A model generated the notes under the pieces. The model had not been told where the DNA came from. It worked only from the letters and a program-made list of their open reading frames with translations, and did not search any database. Both the position numbers and the translations under genes were made by a program. Positions 54,624 to 63,868 of a stretch of DNA of 64,000 bases are shown piece by piece (positions within the stretch are counted from its first letter, which is position 1; the number at the start of each line of letters is the position of its first letter). The stretch comes from Streptomyces sp. CC0208 (lineage in GTDB: Bacteria > Actinomycetota > Actinomycetes > Streptomycetales > Streptomycetaceae), in NCBI RefSeq assembly GCF_003443735.1, contig NZ_CP031969.1:8928001-8992000 (forward strand). The letters are read 5' to 3'.

Positions 54624-56609
54624 ATGACCATCCGCAACCTGACCAACCGCCTGGGCGGCTTCGCCTACGGCGGTGACTACAACCCCGAGCAGTGGGACGA
54701 ACCGGTGTGGAAGGAGGACGACGCGCTGATGCGCCGGTCCAGGGTCAACCTGGCCACCGTAGGCATCTTCTCCTGGGCCCTGCTGGAACCGGACGAGGGC
54801 CGCTACGACTTCGCCTGGCTCGACGCCCACATCGACCGCCTCCACGCGAACGGCGTGGCCGTCGACCTCGCCACCCCGACGGCCTCCCCGCCGCCCTGGT
54901 TCACCCTGGCCCACCCCGACGCGCTGCCGGTCACCCCGGACGGCACCCGCCTCACCCACGGCAGCCGCGACACCTACTGCCTCACCGCGCCCGCCTACCG
55001 CACCGCGGCCCGCCGGATCGCCTCCGCCCTGGCCGAACGCTACGGAGAGCACCCCGCCCTCGCCCTGTGGCACGTCCACAACGAGTACGGCACGCTCTGC
55101 TACTGCGACCACACGGCCGCGGCCTTCCGAGGGTGGCTGCGCACCCGCCACGGCTCGCTGGACGCCCTCAACGAGGCCTGGGGAACAGCCTTCTGGAGCC
55201 AGCGCTACACCTCCTGGGAGCAGGTGCTGCCGCCGCGCGTAACGCAGTGGCACAAGAACCCCGGCCAGGCACTGGACTTCCACCGCTTCTGGTCGGACGA
55301 GATCGTGGCCGCCTACTGCGAGCAGCGCGACGCGATCCGCGCGCACAGCGACCGGCCGGTGACGACCAACCTGATGCTCCCCGCCTACCAGAACGTCGAC
55401 CTGTGGGCCCTGGCCCGCGAACTCGACGTCGTCACGTCCGACCAGTACCCCAGCTCACCCGGTCTGGACGCCGCCGCCGACGCCGCCTTCCACGCCGACC
55501 GCACCCGCTCCCTGGCCGGCGGCCACCCATGGCTGCTGATGGAGCAGGGCACCAGTACCGTCTACGACCGCGACCGGGTCCTGGCCAAGGAGCCCGGGGA
55601 CATCCTGCGCCACACCCTCGGACACATCGCCCGCGGTTCGGAGGGCGCCCTCTTCTTCCAGTGGCGGCAGTCCCGGGCCGGCGCCGAAACGTGGCACTCG
55701 GCGATGGTCCCGCACGCGGGCCCCGACAGCCGAATCTTCCGTGAGGTCGCGCAGGTCGGCGAGGCGGTCGCCCGTCTCGGCGAGCTGGCGGGATCGACGG
55801 TCACCGCTTCGGTGGCGGTCCTGCACGACGCGGACGCCTGGTGGGCGCTCGGCGTGGACGGCCTGCCCTCGGCGGACCTCGACTACCACGCGGCACTCGG
55901 CCGGGCGCACCGGGCACTGTGGGACGCCGGCGTCACCGTCGACTTCGCGCACCCCGAGCACGACTTGAGCCGCTTCCCGCTCGTCATCGCACCGGCCCTG
56001 TTCCTCCTGTCCGACGGGGCGGCCGAGAACCTGCGCCGTTACGTCGCCGACGGCGGAACCCTCCTCGTCCAGTACGCGAGCGGATACGCCGACGACCGCA
56101 TGCACGCCCGCCTCGGCGGCTACCCCGCCGAGCCGCTGCGCGAGGCGCTGGGCATCCGCGTCGAGGAGTACCGGCCGCTGCGGCGGGACGAGCGGATCGC
56201 CCTGTCGGACGGATCGCACGGCACCGTCTGGAGCGAGTCGCTTCGCGCCGAAGGTGCGGACACGCTCGCCGCCTACGCCGAGGGCATGCTCGCCGGCGGC
56301 CCGGCGCTGACCCGTCACCGCTTCGGCACCGGAACGGGCTGGTACCTCTCGACCCGCCTGGACGACGCCGGCTACGCCGCCCTGGTCGCCCGGCTGCTCG
56401 ACGAGGCGGGGGTGGGTCCCGCGGTGCCGGGCCTGCCCGCCCATGTCGAGGCCGTCATCCGACGCGCCCCGGACGGCCGTCGCTGGCGCGTCCTGATCAA
56501 CCACCGACCCGAGCCCGTGCCCCTGCCCGAGCCCGCCCACGACCTGCTCACGGGCAGCACATTGTCCGAACTGCCGCCCGGCGGCTGCGTGGTGCTCCGT
56601 ACCGCCTGA
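54624..56609 (+). CDS. GH42 beta-galactosidase
   Basis: 661-aa glycoside hydrolase family 42 enzyme. The start motif GGFAYGGDYNPEQW is characteristic, and the acid/base region reads LWHVHNEYGTLCYCDHTAAA with the catalytic Glu. The nucleophile region is HPWLLMEQGTSTVYD, and a trimerisation-like middle and C-terminal beta domain follow. The four-Cys zinc site of some GH42 enzymes is not evident. ATG at 54624 has GAGGA upstream; the frame opening at 54417 is not coding-like. No signal peptide, so intracellular hydrolysis of imported galactosides is likely, under the LacI-type sites upstream. Confidence 0.9.
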   Translation: MTIRNLTNRLGGFAYGGDYNPEQWDEPVWKEDDALMRRSRVNLATVGIFSWALLEPDEGRYDFAWLDAHIDRLHANGVAVDLATPTASPPPWFTLAHPDALPVTPDGTRLTHGSRDTYCLTAPAYRTAARRIASALAERYGEHPALALWHVHNEYGTLCYCDHTAAAFRGWLRTRHGSLDALNEAWGTAFWSQRYTSWEQVLPPRVTQWHKNPGQALDFHRFWSDEIVAAYCEQRDAIRAHSDRPVTTNLMLPAYQNVDLWALARELDVVTSDQYPSSPGLDAAADAAFHADRTRSLAGGHPWLLMEQGTSTVYDRDRVLAKEPGDILRHTLGHIARGSEGALFFQWRQSRAGAETWHSAMVPHAGPDSRIFREVAQVGEAVARLGELAGSTVTASVAVLHDADAWWALGVDGLPSADLDYHAALGRAHRALWDAGVTVDFAHPEHDLSRFPLVIAPALFLLSDGAAENLRRYVADGGTLLVQYASGYADDRMHARLGGYPAEPLREALGIRVEEYRPLRRDERIALSDGSHGTVWSESLRAEGADTLAAYAEGMLAGGPALTRHRFGTGTGWYLSTRLDDAGYAALVARLLDEAGVGPAVPGLPAHVEAVIRRAPDGRRWRVLINHRPEPVPLPEPAHDLLTGSTLSELPPGGCVVLRTA

Positions 56610-56639
56610 CTGCCCCCCCGCGTCCCTCCCTTACCGTCA

Positions 56640-56830
56640 GGGCCCGCCCCCGCGCGTCCTGACCCCTACCATCGGCGGCCACCTTCTCGATGAGGGCTCG
56701 GCCGGCGACGGAGTCCTGCACGCTCGCGGCCGTGACCAGCACCCCGGCAGCAGGCCGACGGCGTCGATGACGATGCTCCGTTTGCGGCCCACGATCTTGT
56801 TGCCCGGTTGACCTACAACGGCACGATCGT
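56640..56830 (-). pseudogene. IS5-family (IS4-like DDE) transposase fragment
   Basis: Leftward text GNKIVGRKRSIVIDAVGLLP continues, after a frame change, as GVLVTAASVQDSVAGRALIE with KVAAD. This matches the central DDE region of small streptomycete IS5-group transposases (KVRGRKRHxVVDTxGL). About 60 residues remain. It follows the GH42 gene and begins the mosaic right part of the window. Confidence 0.7.
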
Positions 56831-56921
56831 CGAGACCGGCACCGATTCCTCCCGCCTCGCTCAGTCGCGTGCCAAGGCAGAACGGGCTGCCCTGACCCGA
56901 GCAGCGCCGGGAAGCTTGCAA

Positions 56922-57509
56922 TCAGGCCACCATGGCGCGATGGCGCGCTTGCCGGACGATGCGATCGGCGGTCTCCTCGGGAGTGAGGGCCGCGGTGTCG
57001 AACCACCAGCCGACATCGCCGAGTTCGCGCTTCATTGCGGCATCAAGGTCTTCATAGCCGTCGAAGTCGAACCGCTCCCATGGATCACGGAGGGTGTTGC
57101 GGTACTGGCACGCCTTGATGCCCGGTGCGAGAACGACGAACAAGACCTGCCGGGCCGGGAGGAGAGAGACGAAGAAGTCCAGTTGCCGGCGGTCGGGGAT
57201 CACCCAGTCGATCACGGGTGTGAAGCCGGCTTCGGAAAAGTTGTTTGCCAGCGTGCACAGGTTGCGGTTGCACAGCTCCACTTGCCGCGCTGCCTCGTCG
57301 CCGGGCTCGCCAAGGGCCCAGACAAGACCGCTGATAATCAGCCTGCTGATGAAATCGCCGTCAAGCCGGGCGGAGCGTGACAGACGTTCGGCAACGAGCC
57401 TGGTCACCGTCGACTTACCAGCACCCGGCATCCCCGTCACGATCAGGCAGTCCGGCGTCTCAGCAGTGATCACTTGCGCAATCGTGTCAGCGTGCCTGAT
57501 GGTCGGCAA
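56922..57509 (-). CDS. P-loop nucleoside/small-molecule kinase-like protein
   Basis: 195-aa protein. Walker A is LIVTGMPGAGKSTVTRLVAE and an Asp follows in SARLDGDFISRLI, as in AAA-type small kinases related to chloramphenicol phosphotransferase or gluconate kinase. The remainder is helical with FFVSLLPARQVLFVVLAPG. The TTG at 57509 opens the frame, but a GTG about 13 codons later is equally plausible. Substrate unknown; such genes in streptomycetes may modify antibiotics or nucleosides. Confidence 0.7.
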   Translation of the reverse strand: MPTIRHADTIAQVITAETPDCLIVTGMPGAGKSTVTRLVAERLSRSARLDGDFISRLIISGLVWALGEPGDEAARQVELCNRNLCTLANNFSEAGFTPVIDWVIPDRRQLDFFVSLLPARQVLFVVLAPGIKACQYRNTLRDPWERFDFDGYEDLDAAMKRELGDVGWWFDTAALTPEETADRIVRQARHRAMVA

Positions 57510-57824
57510 TCGTTTTTCGAGGCTCGGTCATCGTGAGCTGTCCGCTTCGGAACCAGGGCCGAGAGCGCCCCTATGGTCGAGGTCGGTCACGACGAGTTGG
57601 CGTCCTGAGGTGTCTCACGCTGTGCTCCCGCGCGCCAGCTCCGGCGCGCAGCGTTCGTCGGATACCTGGCGCAGGTCGGCATATGCCGAGGGGCAGGCAA
57701 TTCCCTACGATCTGCATGATCAGCTTCACGTAATTCCCCATCCCTGCGATCACGACTCCCCATGGGGACGGCGAATTCGTCGGTGTGTACTCGGCAGGCC
57801 ATGACCGGCCTCTAGGCTGATCCG
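57510..57824. other. Intergenic, no supported gene
   Basis: A 315-bp gap between the divergent kinase and methyltransferase genes. Short frames on both strands are low-quality shadows. It should contain both promoters; I see no clear operator. Confidence 0.4.
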
Positions 57825-58439
57825 ATGCGCCAGCCCGCCGCAGAGCCGTACTGGAACACCAACGTTGCCCGGCACCCGGGCATCCTCCGATCTGTTCCCG
57901 AGGGGTGCGGCGATGCCCTGGACGTTGGCTGCGGGGACGGACTGCTGGCGCGAAAGCTCGCCGGGCGGGCGAAACACGTCACCGGGATCGACAAGTCGCC
58001 GGACATGATCGCCTGTGCACGCGAGTCCGCTGCCGGCGACCCGCAACTCACCTTCGTCGAGGGAGATTTCCTCACCGCGGAACTTCCTGCTGCGGGCTAC
58101 GACTTCGTGTGCTCGGTGACCACGATCCATCACATGGACTTCGAGGCGGCACTCGTCCGCATGCGTGAGCTGCTGCGGCCCGGCGGCACGCTGGTGGTGG
58201 TCGGTCTGGCCCGCGAGGCGAGCGTAACGGAGTGGGCGGCGTTGATCGCGGCAGCCCCGATCGTGCGGATCACGAAGGTGCTGCGTCGCGCGCGTGGCCC
58301 GCGTGGCATGCCGGTCGCCGACCCGCAGATGAGCTATGGGCAGGTGCGGGCTGCTGCCCGGCTACTGCTGCCCGGTGTGCGCTACCGCCGCCACGTGCTG
58401 CGCCGGTACTCGCTGGCCTGGGAGAAACCCGCCCGCTGA
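57825..58439 (+). CDS. SAM-dependent class I methyltransferase
   Basis: 204-aa methyltransferase. Motif I is DALDVGCGDGLLARKLA, the acidic residue after strand 2 is in VTGIDKSPDMIACARES, FVEGDFLTAELP follows, and the post-core region is YDFVCSVTTIHHMD then LLRPGGTLVVVGLA. The pattern is that of the Methyltransf_11/25 group acting on small molecules. The ATG at 57825 lacks a strong ribosome site. No neighbouring pathway gene indicates its substrate. Confidence 0.85.
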   Translation: MRQPAAEPYWNTNVARHPGILRSVPEGCGDALDVGCGDGLLARKLAGRAKHVTGIDKSPDMIACARESAAGDPQLTFVEGDFLTAELPAAGYDFVCSVTTIHHMDFEAALVRMRELLRPGGTLVVVGLAREASVTEWAALIAAAPIVRITKVLRRARGPRGMPVADPQMSYGQVRAAARLLLPGVRYRRHVLRRYSLAWEKPAR

Positions 58440-58741
58440 TCCAGCATTGATGACGTTTTTCCTCATCCTGAGCGGTTTGAGCGCCAGTGATTCTCTAAGG
58501 CGGTTCCTCCTGATTCTCCGTGGGTAGCGCGGAGTCCGGGATGGACGGACCTGGTCGTCGCGGAGCTGTCAGTGCTCCTCGCCCCGTGGTTCGGCAGACC
58601 GATCCTAGAAATCCTTGATCATGACAAGTAGTTCCCACTGGATCGGTAGGAGAGCAAGAGCCATTCGACGACCTTACGGCCAGCAACCTGGCGAGAACTG
58701 ACACGGAGGAGTAGGCCGAAACCGCTCAGTTCGCGGCAGCG

Positions 58742-58836
58742 TTATGTGTCGGCGTTCTCCATGACCTCGTCGCTCACCTCGAAGTTGGCGAAGATGTTCT
58801 GGACGTCGTCGCTGTCCTTGAGGGCGGCCCTCCCTC
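58742..58836 (-). pseudogene. C-terminal fragment of a YebC/PmpR-family protein
   Basis: Leftward translation gives ALKDSDDVQNIFANFEVSDE followed by VMENADT and a stop (58742-58744). This is the conserved tail of YebC-family regulators. The upstream 220 residues are absent, so this is a translocated or deletion-left gene tail. Confidence 0.75.
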
Positions 58837-58933
58837 CGACGTTCCCCCGGAACGCGATGAGGCCCGGCGAGCATCCAGCTCACGCTGCCACCGCTGGCGA
58901 CGGGGGTGGCTGCGTCCGGCTTGAGCCGCGGCC

Positions 58934-59154
58934 TCAGTCGGCAGACTCGCTGACGCGGACCCCTCCCGCCCGCTCGCCCCGCGCCGGGCGGGCGGAGAAC
59001 CCGGCGTTCTCCAGGACGGCGATGACCGCGGTGTTCATCGCCTCCTGCGCGACCCGGAGTTCCCGCTCTTGAGCATGTCCTCGAGGTCAGCGTTCGACTG
59101 CTGGTTGATGAGCTGCCCCAGTTCCGTGTCCGGATCCGCCCACGGCGCGGACAT
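58934..59154 (-). pseudogene. Small gene, apparently frameshifted
   Basis: ATG at 59154 opens a 39-codon frame (MSAPWADPDTELGQLINQQS, then NADLEDMLK) that stops at 59035-59037. A one-base shift near 59067 would join it to ERELRVAQEAMNTAVIAVLE followed by NAGFSARPARGERAGG and a stop at 58934-58936. The two halves together look like one roughly 70-aa helical protein. Alternatively the second frame starts at its own ATG, coupled as TGATG. Function unknown. Confidence 0.4.
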
Positions 59155-59158
59155 GTGA

Positions 59159-59422
59159 ATCGACACCCGCGCACGCCTCGGCTACACCGCGCTGATCGGG
59201 TCGACGGACCAGGACCGCATCCGGTACCTGACCGTCCCCCTGCCGCCTCGCTGCGCCGCCCGTCTCTTCGAGGCCCAGGAGCAGGGCGCCAGCAACGCCC
59301 GGCTCCACGAGATCGCGGCCGAAGCGCTCAAGGAGGTGTACTTCCAGGACGGCGGCCGCCGCGCTGGCAGGCTGGAAGAGGTCCGGTTCACGGACATCGA
59401 ACACCTCGAGTTCGACCTGTAG
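59159..59422 (+). pseudogene. Coding-like fragment without a start codon
   Basis: After a TGA at 59156-59158 the frame reads as a convincing protein (TARLGYTALIG-like onset, LTVPLPPRCAARLFEAQEQG, LHEIAAEALKEVYFQDGGRR, VRFTDIEHLEFDL) and ends at TAG 59420-59422. No suitable start exists, so the 5' end has probably been lost. Family not recognised. Confidence 0.4.
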
Positions 59423-59483
59423 CAGCCGCGCCCGAACAGTACGCGAGCCCTGGACCCCAGACGCTCCGGGGTTCACTCTTGCT

Positions 59484-60452
59484 CTATCCCACGAGGGTCC
59501 TGCTCCTGCTGTGCACCCAATAGTCGTGGGTTGCACGGCGCGCTGTGGCTCGGGGCTTCCTAGACGGTTCGAGCCTTGGCGTCAGCAGGCCGTGCGCTGT
59601 GTCATCCAGAACCCCCAAGAGACTCTCCGTCTTTCCGCTGCCCGTGGAAAGACGGAGCGTGGCAGTGTCAGCCCGCTTGTCGGACCGCATGCGCGGAGTG
59701 GCCGCAGCGGTCTCGTCATCGCTGAGCTGCTTGATGATCTCAGCCACGAGGCCTAGCTCCTCACGCGACCGCTCGGGACCCTCCGCCCCCTCGGCGTAGA
59801 GGTCGAGGAAAATCTGCCGCTCCTCGGTCTGCCACAGAAATCTGAGGGCGGCAGCAACGGTCTTCTCACTCGGCCTGCCGCAGATTTTGAACCAGGCGCG
59901 GAACCACGGCCCGAGGGCGGTGCCTCTGATCTCGCAGGCGTGGAGGAAGGCCACGAACTGCCGGAGATCGCGGGGGACGCAACGCCCCTTGCAGATGGCG
60001 TGGGCCGTGCTATGGGGGAGCTGGCCAGCAGAGCGGGCTTCCATCTGTCGTGACGGGGGACGGCCCGCGCGAGCCCAGGCGTCGCGCATCGCACCGCTGA
60101 GGTCGGCTGGGTCCCGCGCATACTCGGGCTTGGGCCGGACGGTTGAAGCCCGGGCCTCAACGCGCTTCCTGCGGACAGCTCGGTTCGCCTCCTCGTACAG
60201 GCTCGTTGCCTGCATGCGGGCCCATTCTCCCTTCCTGTCCAAGCCGCAACCCATGGCGTACGAGCGCATGAGGTTGTAGGCGGGCAAAGACACGCCGCTG
60301 GCGGCGCGCTTGAGCTGCGCGGAGGAGTAGTTGGTGCGCTCCGCCAACTGTCGGTACGTCAGACCCGCATCCCGGCGCATCGCGCGCAGGTGCTCAGCCA
60401 GGGCACCCAGGGCGGGCACAGTGTGGTCGACGGGCTTCTCCGGACGTCCCAT
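59484..60452 (-). CDS. XRE-type helix-turn-helix regulator of the streptomycete long type
   Basis: 322-aa protein. The N-terminal helix-turn-helix (ALAEHLRAMRRDAGLTYRQL, then AERTNYSSAQLKRAASG) is followed by a second similar segment around residues 115-155 (LSGAMRDAWARAGRPPSRQM, STAHAICKGRCVP) and a basic C-terminal tail. The protein is probably a DNA-binding regulator of the kind found in streptomycete accessory regions. It is probably co-transcribed with or divergent from little else: the small membrane gene lies upstream on the same strand, 10 bp away. Confidence 0.75.
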   Translation of the reverse strand: MGRPEKPVDHTVPALGALAEHLRAMRRDAGLTYRQLAERTNYSSAQLKRAASGVSLPAYNLMRSYAMGCGLDRKGEWARMQATSLYEEANRAVRRKRVEARASTVRPKPEYARDPADLSGAMRDAWARAGRPPSRQMEARSAGQLPHSTAHAICKGRCVPRDLRQFVAFLHACEIRGTALGPWFRAWFKICGRPSEKTVAAALRFLWQTEERQIFLDLYAEGAEGPERSREELGLVAEIIKQLSDDETAAATPRMRSDKRADTATLRLSTGSGKTESLLGVLDDTAHGLLTPRLEPSRKPRATARRATHDYWVHSRSRTLVG

Positions 60453-60462
60453 GGCGCGTCCC

Positions 60463-60741
60463 TCAGTTGCCCGAACCGGACGTGAGGGCGGCGCTGATCA
60501 GACGTCGGAGTAGCCCCTGGCCCCCGCGGCGGCTGTTGAAACCAGCGGCAAGCAGGACGGCCACGCTCGTGCCGCCGGCTGCTGACAGAAGTACCACGAT
60601 GTCCCGGACTGCGATCGGGGTGACGAGCCGCAGAACGACAGCGGCGGAGAGAAAGCCCAGGATCACCAGCGCCTGCGGCATGCCGAACGCCGACGCGCTG
60701 CCGTTCGAGTCGCCGCTAGGGACGGCCTTGTGCAAGGTCAT
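60463..60741 (-). CDS. Small membrane protein (92 aa)
   Basis: Two hydrophobic segments (ALVILGFLSAAVVLRLVTPI and IVVLLSAAGGTSVAVLLAAG) are followed by a basic tail (FNSRRGGQGLLRRLI). ATG at 60741 was chosen; a longer frame to 60963 is poor. It ends 10 bp before the XRE gene on the same strand, so the two form a transcription unit. Function unknown. Confidence 0.65.
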   Translation of the reverse strand: MTLHKAVPSGDSNGSASAFGMPQALVILGFLSAAVVLRLVTPIAVRDIVVLLSAAGGTSVAVLLAAGFNSRRGGQGLLRRLISAALTSGSGN

Positions 60742-61900
60742 AACAACCCCCGTGCATGTTTGTGAAGGGCGCCGGCCGTGAAAGCACCGCCGCCCCAGCT
60801 GTTGGCGTCTTCGAATCCGGGAGACCGCGGGACGGCTTGGCGGTGCCGCCCCGGATGCGATCGGGGGATCCGGGAGGTCCTTGCAGTCACGGGCCGCTGG
60901 CGTACAGCCCGTTGTAGTTGACGTGGGGACCGCCAGCCACAACGGTCCCAGGACCGGCCACATATCCGCTAATGGCCCAGTAGTTGGCTCATCCGCCGTC
61001 TAGGGACAGGACCGCCACCCCACGCAGAGCCACCTACCTGCGGCGATGTGATCGCTTCCGTGGGTTGGCTCATCAGTCGTCCCGCTTGGGATGGCTGCCA
61101 TTCACGGGGATCGCGTCCACAGTGGAGACACTGCGCAGAAAACGGATTTCCGTTAAACCTGCTACGCAGCCCCCGCATTGCTGTTGGCGCTTCAATCTGG
61201 GGAACGAACAGGGTCGCGATTGGCGCGCGACCCACGCAGAACGGGCTGGTGACCTGCCGCTTGGCCGCGACGGGATCACCAGCCCGAGTCATACGCAGCT
61301 GCTCTCGTTCTTGATTCCGTCAGCCGCTGGTGGTGCTACCTGCTGCCCCCTCGACGTTGCTCAACGCCGTCTGCGGCCGCGGAAAGGCGGCCGGTCCGGG
61401 AGTGGCCGGCTGCCGACCGGGGGCAGGTGATCGTGGCCGACCGGCTGTGTGCGGCCGCAGCGCTGGGCTGGGAGGGCAGGGCGGAGCCCGGCTCCCTGAC
61501 AGTTCGGTCGGTCGCCGTGGAGGTCTTCGTCAGGGAGTGGCATTCCGACGACGAGGTCACGGCCCAGACCGCGCACTCGGCCACCATCAGGCACACGTAC
61601 GACGCCGCCGGAAACCTGCTCACCACCGCGCTCCCCCCGGCCAACGGATACACGGAGTCGCGCACACCTCAGCTGAAGAGGCCGCTGGAGGGAAGAGCAT
61701 GTCGTAGTCCGGCATGTCCCCGACGGGGTTGTGCAGGGCGCGGGCAGGGGAGGGCCCCAGCTGGACGGGGGAGACCAGCCGGAGCCGTGAGTGGTGGCGA
61801 GGCGGCCGGGGGTCGCCTCTCGGCGGGGGCTCCATGGGGCTTCAGCCGAACGATCGTCCCCATGGGCTAGGGGGTGAGGCCCGGGGACACTGTCCCCTCC
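60742..61900. other. Long accessory stretch with one possible RHS/YD-repeat fragment
   Basis: No complete gene is supported here. On the plus strand, about 61571-61665 reads SATIRHTYDAAGNLLTTALP, which resembles a YD-repeat (YDAAGNL) from an RHS-type toxin or wall protein; it is isolated and truncated. The remaining frames on both strands are shadows or debris. The stretch ends at the left inverted repeat of the IS630 element. Confidence 0.45.
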
Positions 61901-61931
61901 GCTAGTGCTCTGACCGGGAAGGTTCACCGGG
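61901..61931 (+). repeat. Left terminal inverted repeat of the IS630 element
   Basis: Matches the reverse complement of 63765-63795 at 30 of 31 positions; the one difference is G versus A after GACCGG. It overlaps the upstream end of the frame leading into the transposase. Confidence 0.85.
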
Positions 61932-61988
61932 TTGGTGGTCGTAGCGGTTGGATGTGCGGTGACGTTCGATCCGACCGCTGGAGGCGCG

Positions 61989-63110
61989 GTGGCTGAGCCT
62001 GTCCGTGTGCGCAGACTGACCGACCAGGAGGGGCAGCGGCTGCAACAGATCGTGCGCCGTGGCAGCACGAGTTCGGTGCGCTATCGGCGCGCGATAATGC
62101 TGCTGGCCTCAGCCGGCGGGAACCGCGTGCCGGTGATCGCACAACTGGTGCAGGCCGACGAGGACACCGTCCGGGACGTGATCCATCGCTTCAACGAGAT
62201 CGGCCTGGCCTGCCTGGACCCTCAGTCGGCGGGAGGCCGTCCCCGCCCTCTCAAGCCTGACGACGAGGACTTCGTCATCCAGACGGCTACCACCCGCCCT
62301 GCGAAGCTTGGCCAGCCCTTCACTCGCTGGTCACTGCGCAAGCTCGCTGCCTACCTGCGGAAAGTTCACGGCCGGGTTATCCGCATCGGCCGCGAGGCAT
62401 TACGCGGCCTACTCGCTCGCCGGGGCGTCACCTTCCAGCGCACCAAGACGTGGAAAGAGTCCCCGGACCCCGAACGCGAGGCGAAACTGGACTGCATCGA
62501 GGAGGTGGTGGACCGCTTCCGAGACCGGGTCTTCGCCTTCGACGAGTTCGGACCGCTCGGGATCCGGCCCACCACCGGGTCATGCTGGGCCGAGCAGGGC
62601 TGGCCCGAACGGCATCCCGCCACCTACCACCGCACCCATGGCGTCCGGTACTTTCACGGATGCTACTCGGTCGGCGACGACCGCTTGTGGGGCGTCAACC
62701 GCCGCAGGAAAGGTGCCGCGAACACGCTGGTCGCGCTGAAGTCGATCCGCGCCGCCCGGCCCGACGGCGCACCGATCTACGTGATCATGGACAATCTGTC
62801 CGCCCACAAGGGCACCGACATCCGCCGCTGGGCGAAGAAGAACAAGGTCGAGTTGTGCTTCACCCCGACCTACGCGTCGTGGGCGAACCCGATCGAGGCG
62901 CACTTCGGGCCACTGAGGCAGTTCACCATCGCCGACTCCCACCACCCCAACCACTCAGCACAGACCCGGGCGCTGCACGCCTACCTGCGCTGGCGCAACG
63001 CCAATGCCCGCCACCGCGACGTCCTGGCCGCCGAGCGCAAGGAACGTGCCCGCGTCCGTAGCGAGAAAGGCATCCGCTGGGGCGGCCGACCGCTTCCGGC
63101 AGCGGCTTGA
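61989..63110 (+). CDS. IS630-family transposase
   Basis: About 373-aa DDE transposase. An N-terminal helix-turn-helix (LIAQLVQADEDTVRDVIHRF-like helices and RKLAAYLRKVHGR) is followed by the catalytic triad: D in VFAFDEFGPLGIRP, D in IYVIMDNLSAHKG and E in SWANPIEAHFGPL. GTG at 61989 is proposed because similarity begins there (AEPVRVRRLTDQEGQRLQQI); the frame opens at 61932. The frame is intact, so the element may be active. Confidence 0.9.
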   Translation: MAEPVRVRRLTDQEGQRLQQIVRRGSTSSVRYRRAIMLLASAGGNRVPVIAQLVQADEDTVRDVIHRFNEIGLACLDPQSAGGRPRPLKPDDEDFVIQTATTRPAKLGQPFTRWSLRKLAAYLRKVHGRVIRIGREALRGLLARRGVTFQRTKTWKESPDPEREAKLDCIEEVVDRFRDRVFAFDEFGPLGIRPTTGSCWAEQGWPERHPATYHRTHGVRYFHGCYSVGDDRLWGVNRRRKGAANTLVALKSIRAARPDGAPIYVIMDNLSAHKGTDIRRWAKKNKVELCFTPTYASWANPIEAHFGPLRQFTIADSHHPNHSAQTRALHAYLRWRNANARHRDVLAAERKERARVRSEKGIRWGGRPLPAAA

Positions 63111-63659
63111 TCAGACAGGAACTTCAAATATGGTTTCGAGGCCGTCTTCCTCGTCCCATTGCTCTCCGACCTCCACAAAGCCGTACCCGGAAATCGTGGC
63201 CAGGGATGCGGCGTTGTCAGGACTGATCGTCACCCGCACGGTCCTGACTCCGGGTTCGGCAACAGACCGATGTATCAACTCGGCCAGAATTGCCCTGGCG
63301 TAGCCCTGACGGCGGTAGGCGGGGGCCACGGAGTAACCGAGCTCCACCATGCCTGCCTCATCTGGCGGCCCGTGGAACCCGGCATACCCCACGACGGCAC
63401 CTTCCGGCTCGGCTACCACAGTCTGCGTGAGCCACCCCACGCAAGCCGGCTCCGAGATGAGCTGATTGATCCGGTACTGCCACACCCACTTCGCTGTGTC
63501 CGTGACGAAGTACTCGGTGAGAGCGACACCTGCTTCGGCGCTGGCTTGAGTCAGATCGTCGTTCAGCAAGGCGGTCATGGCTGTGCTCGATAAGTCAACA
63601 AATCGTACGGACCTCGGGCTAGTGGGGACTGTGGTCCGGAGCTCGGCTTTGTCTGTCAC
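63111..63659 (-). CDS. GNAT N-acetyltransferase, passenger gene in the IS630 element
   Basis: 182-aa GCN5-related acetyltransferase. The acetyl-CoA motif is YSVAPAYRRQGYARAILAEL (RxxGxA), preceded by VVGYAGFHGPPDEAGMVELG and followed by VRVTISPDNAASLATISGYG. The overall form is that of RimJ/RimL-like or general GNAT enzymes acting on amino groups. It lies convergent to the transposase with its stop adjacent to the transposase stop, and wholly between the inverted repeats. It does not resemble phosphinothricin acetyltransferase. Substrate unknown; resistance by acetylation is possible. Confidence 0.85.
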   Translation of the reverse strand: MTDKAELRTTVPTSPRSVRFVDLSSTAMTALLNDDLTQASAEAGVALTEYFVTDTAKWVWQYRINQLISEPACVGWLTQTVVAEPEGAVVGYAGFHGPPDEAGMVELGYSVAPAYRRQGYARAILAELIHRSVAEPGVRTVRVTISPDNAASLATISGYGFVEVGEQWDEEDGLETIFEVPV

Positions 63660-63764
63660 AGCGCGAATCGTCGTGGAGCGGACAGGACGTGTCCAACGGT
63701 TTTCGCGGTGGCCAATACGCGCCCCAACCAGACTGAGGCCCCACCTACTCGGCTCTACCCACGA

Positions 63765-63795
63765 CCCGGTGAACCTTTCCGGTCAGAGCACTAGC
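63765..63795 (-). repeat. Right terminal inverted repeat of the IS630 element
   Basis: Reverse complement of 61901-61931 with one mismatch. It lies about 105 bp beyond the GNAT start codon, and the adjoining promoter segment is therefore inside the element. Confidence 0.85.
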
Positions 63796-63868
63796 TACAT
63801 CTAGGTGAACGGTCAGCCGTCGCGGGTTGTTCCCGCCCAGACCTCGGCGGCCGTTGCGAGCTGCAGAA

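Larger units (their letters stand above)
61903..63793 (+). mobile_element. IS630-family element (about 1.9 kb) carrying a GNAT passenger gene
   Basis: Inverted repeats of 31 bp lie at 61901-61931 and 63765-63795 and differ at one position; each begins GCTAGTGCTCTGACCGG when read inwards. The dinucleotide TA at 61903-61904 and 63792-63793 fits the TA target duplication of IS630/Tc1 elements. Inside are the transposase gene and, converging with it, a GNAT acetyltransferase gene. A plain IS630 is about 1.1-1.2 kb, so the extra 0.7 kb is passenger DNA. Confidence 0.85.

Noticed and set aside
63111..63659. GNAT gene as phosphinothricin acetyltransferase (pat), the self-resistance gene of the pathway
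   Set aside because: The sequence outside the RxxGxA motif does not match the PAT family pattern, and the gene is part of an IS630 element 34 kb from the cluster.
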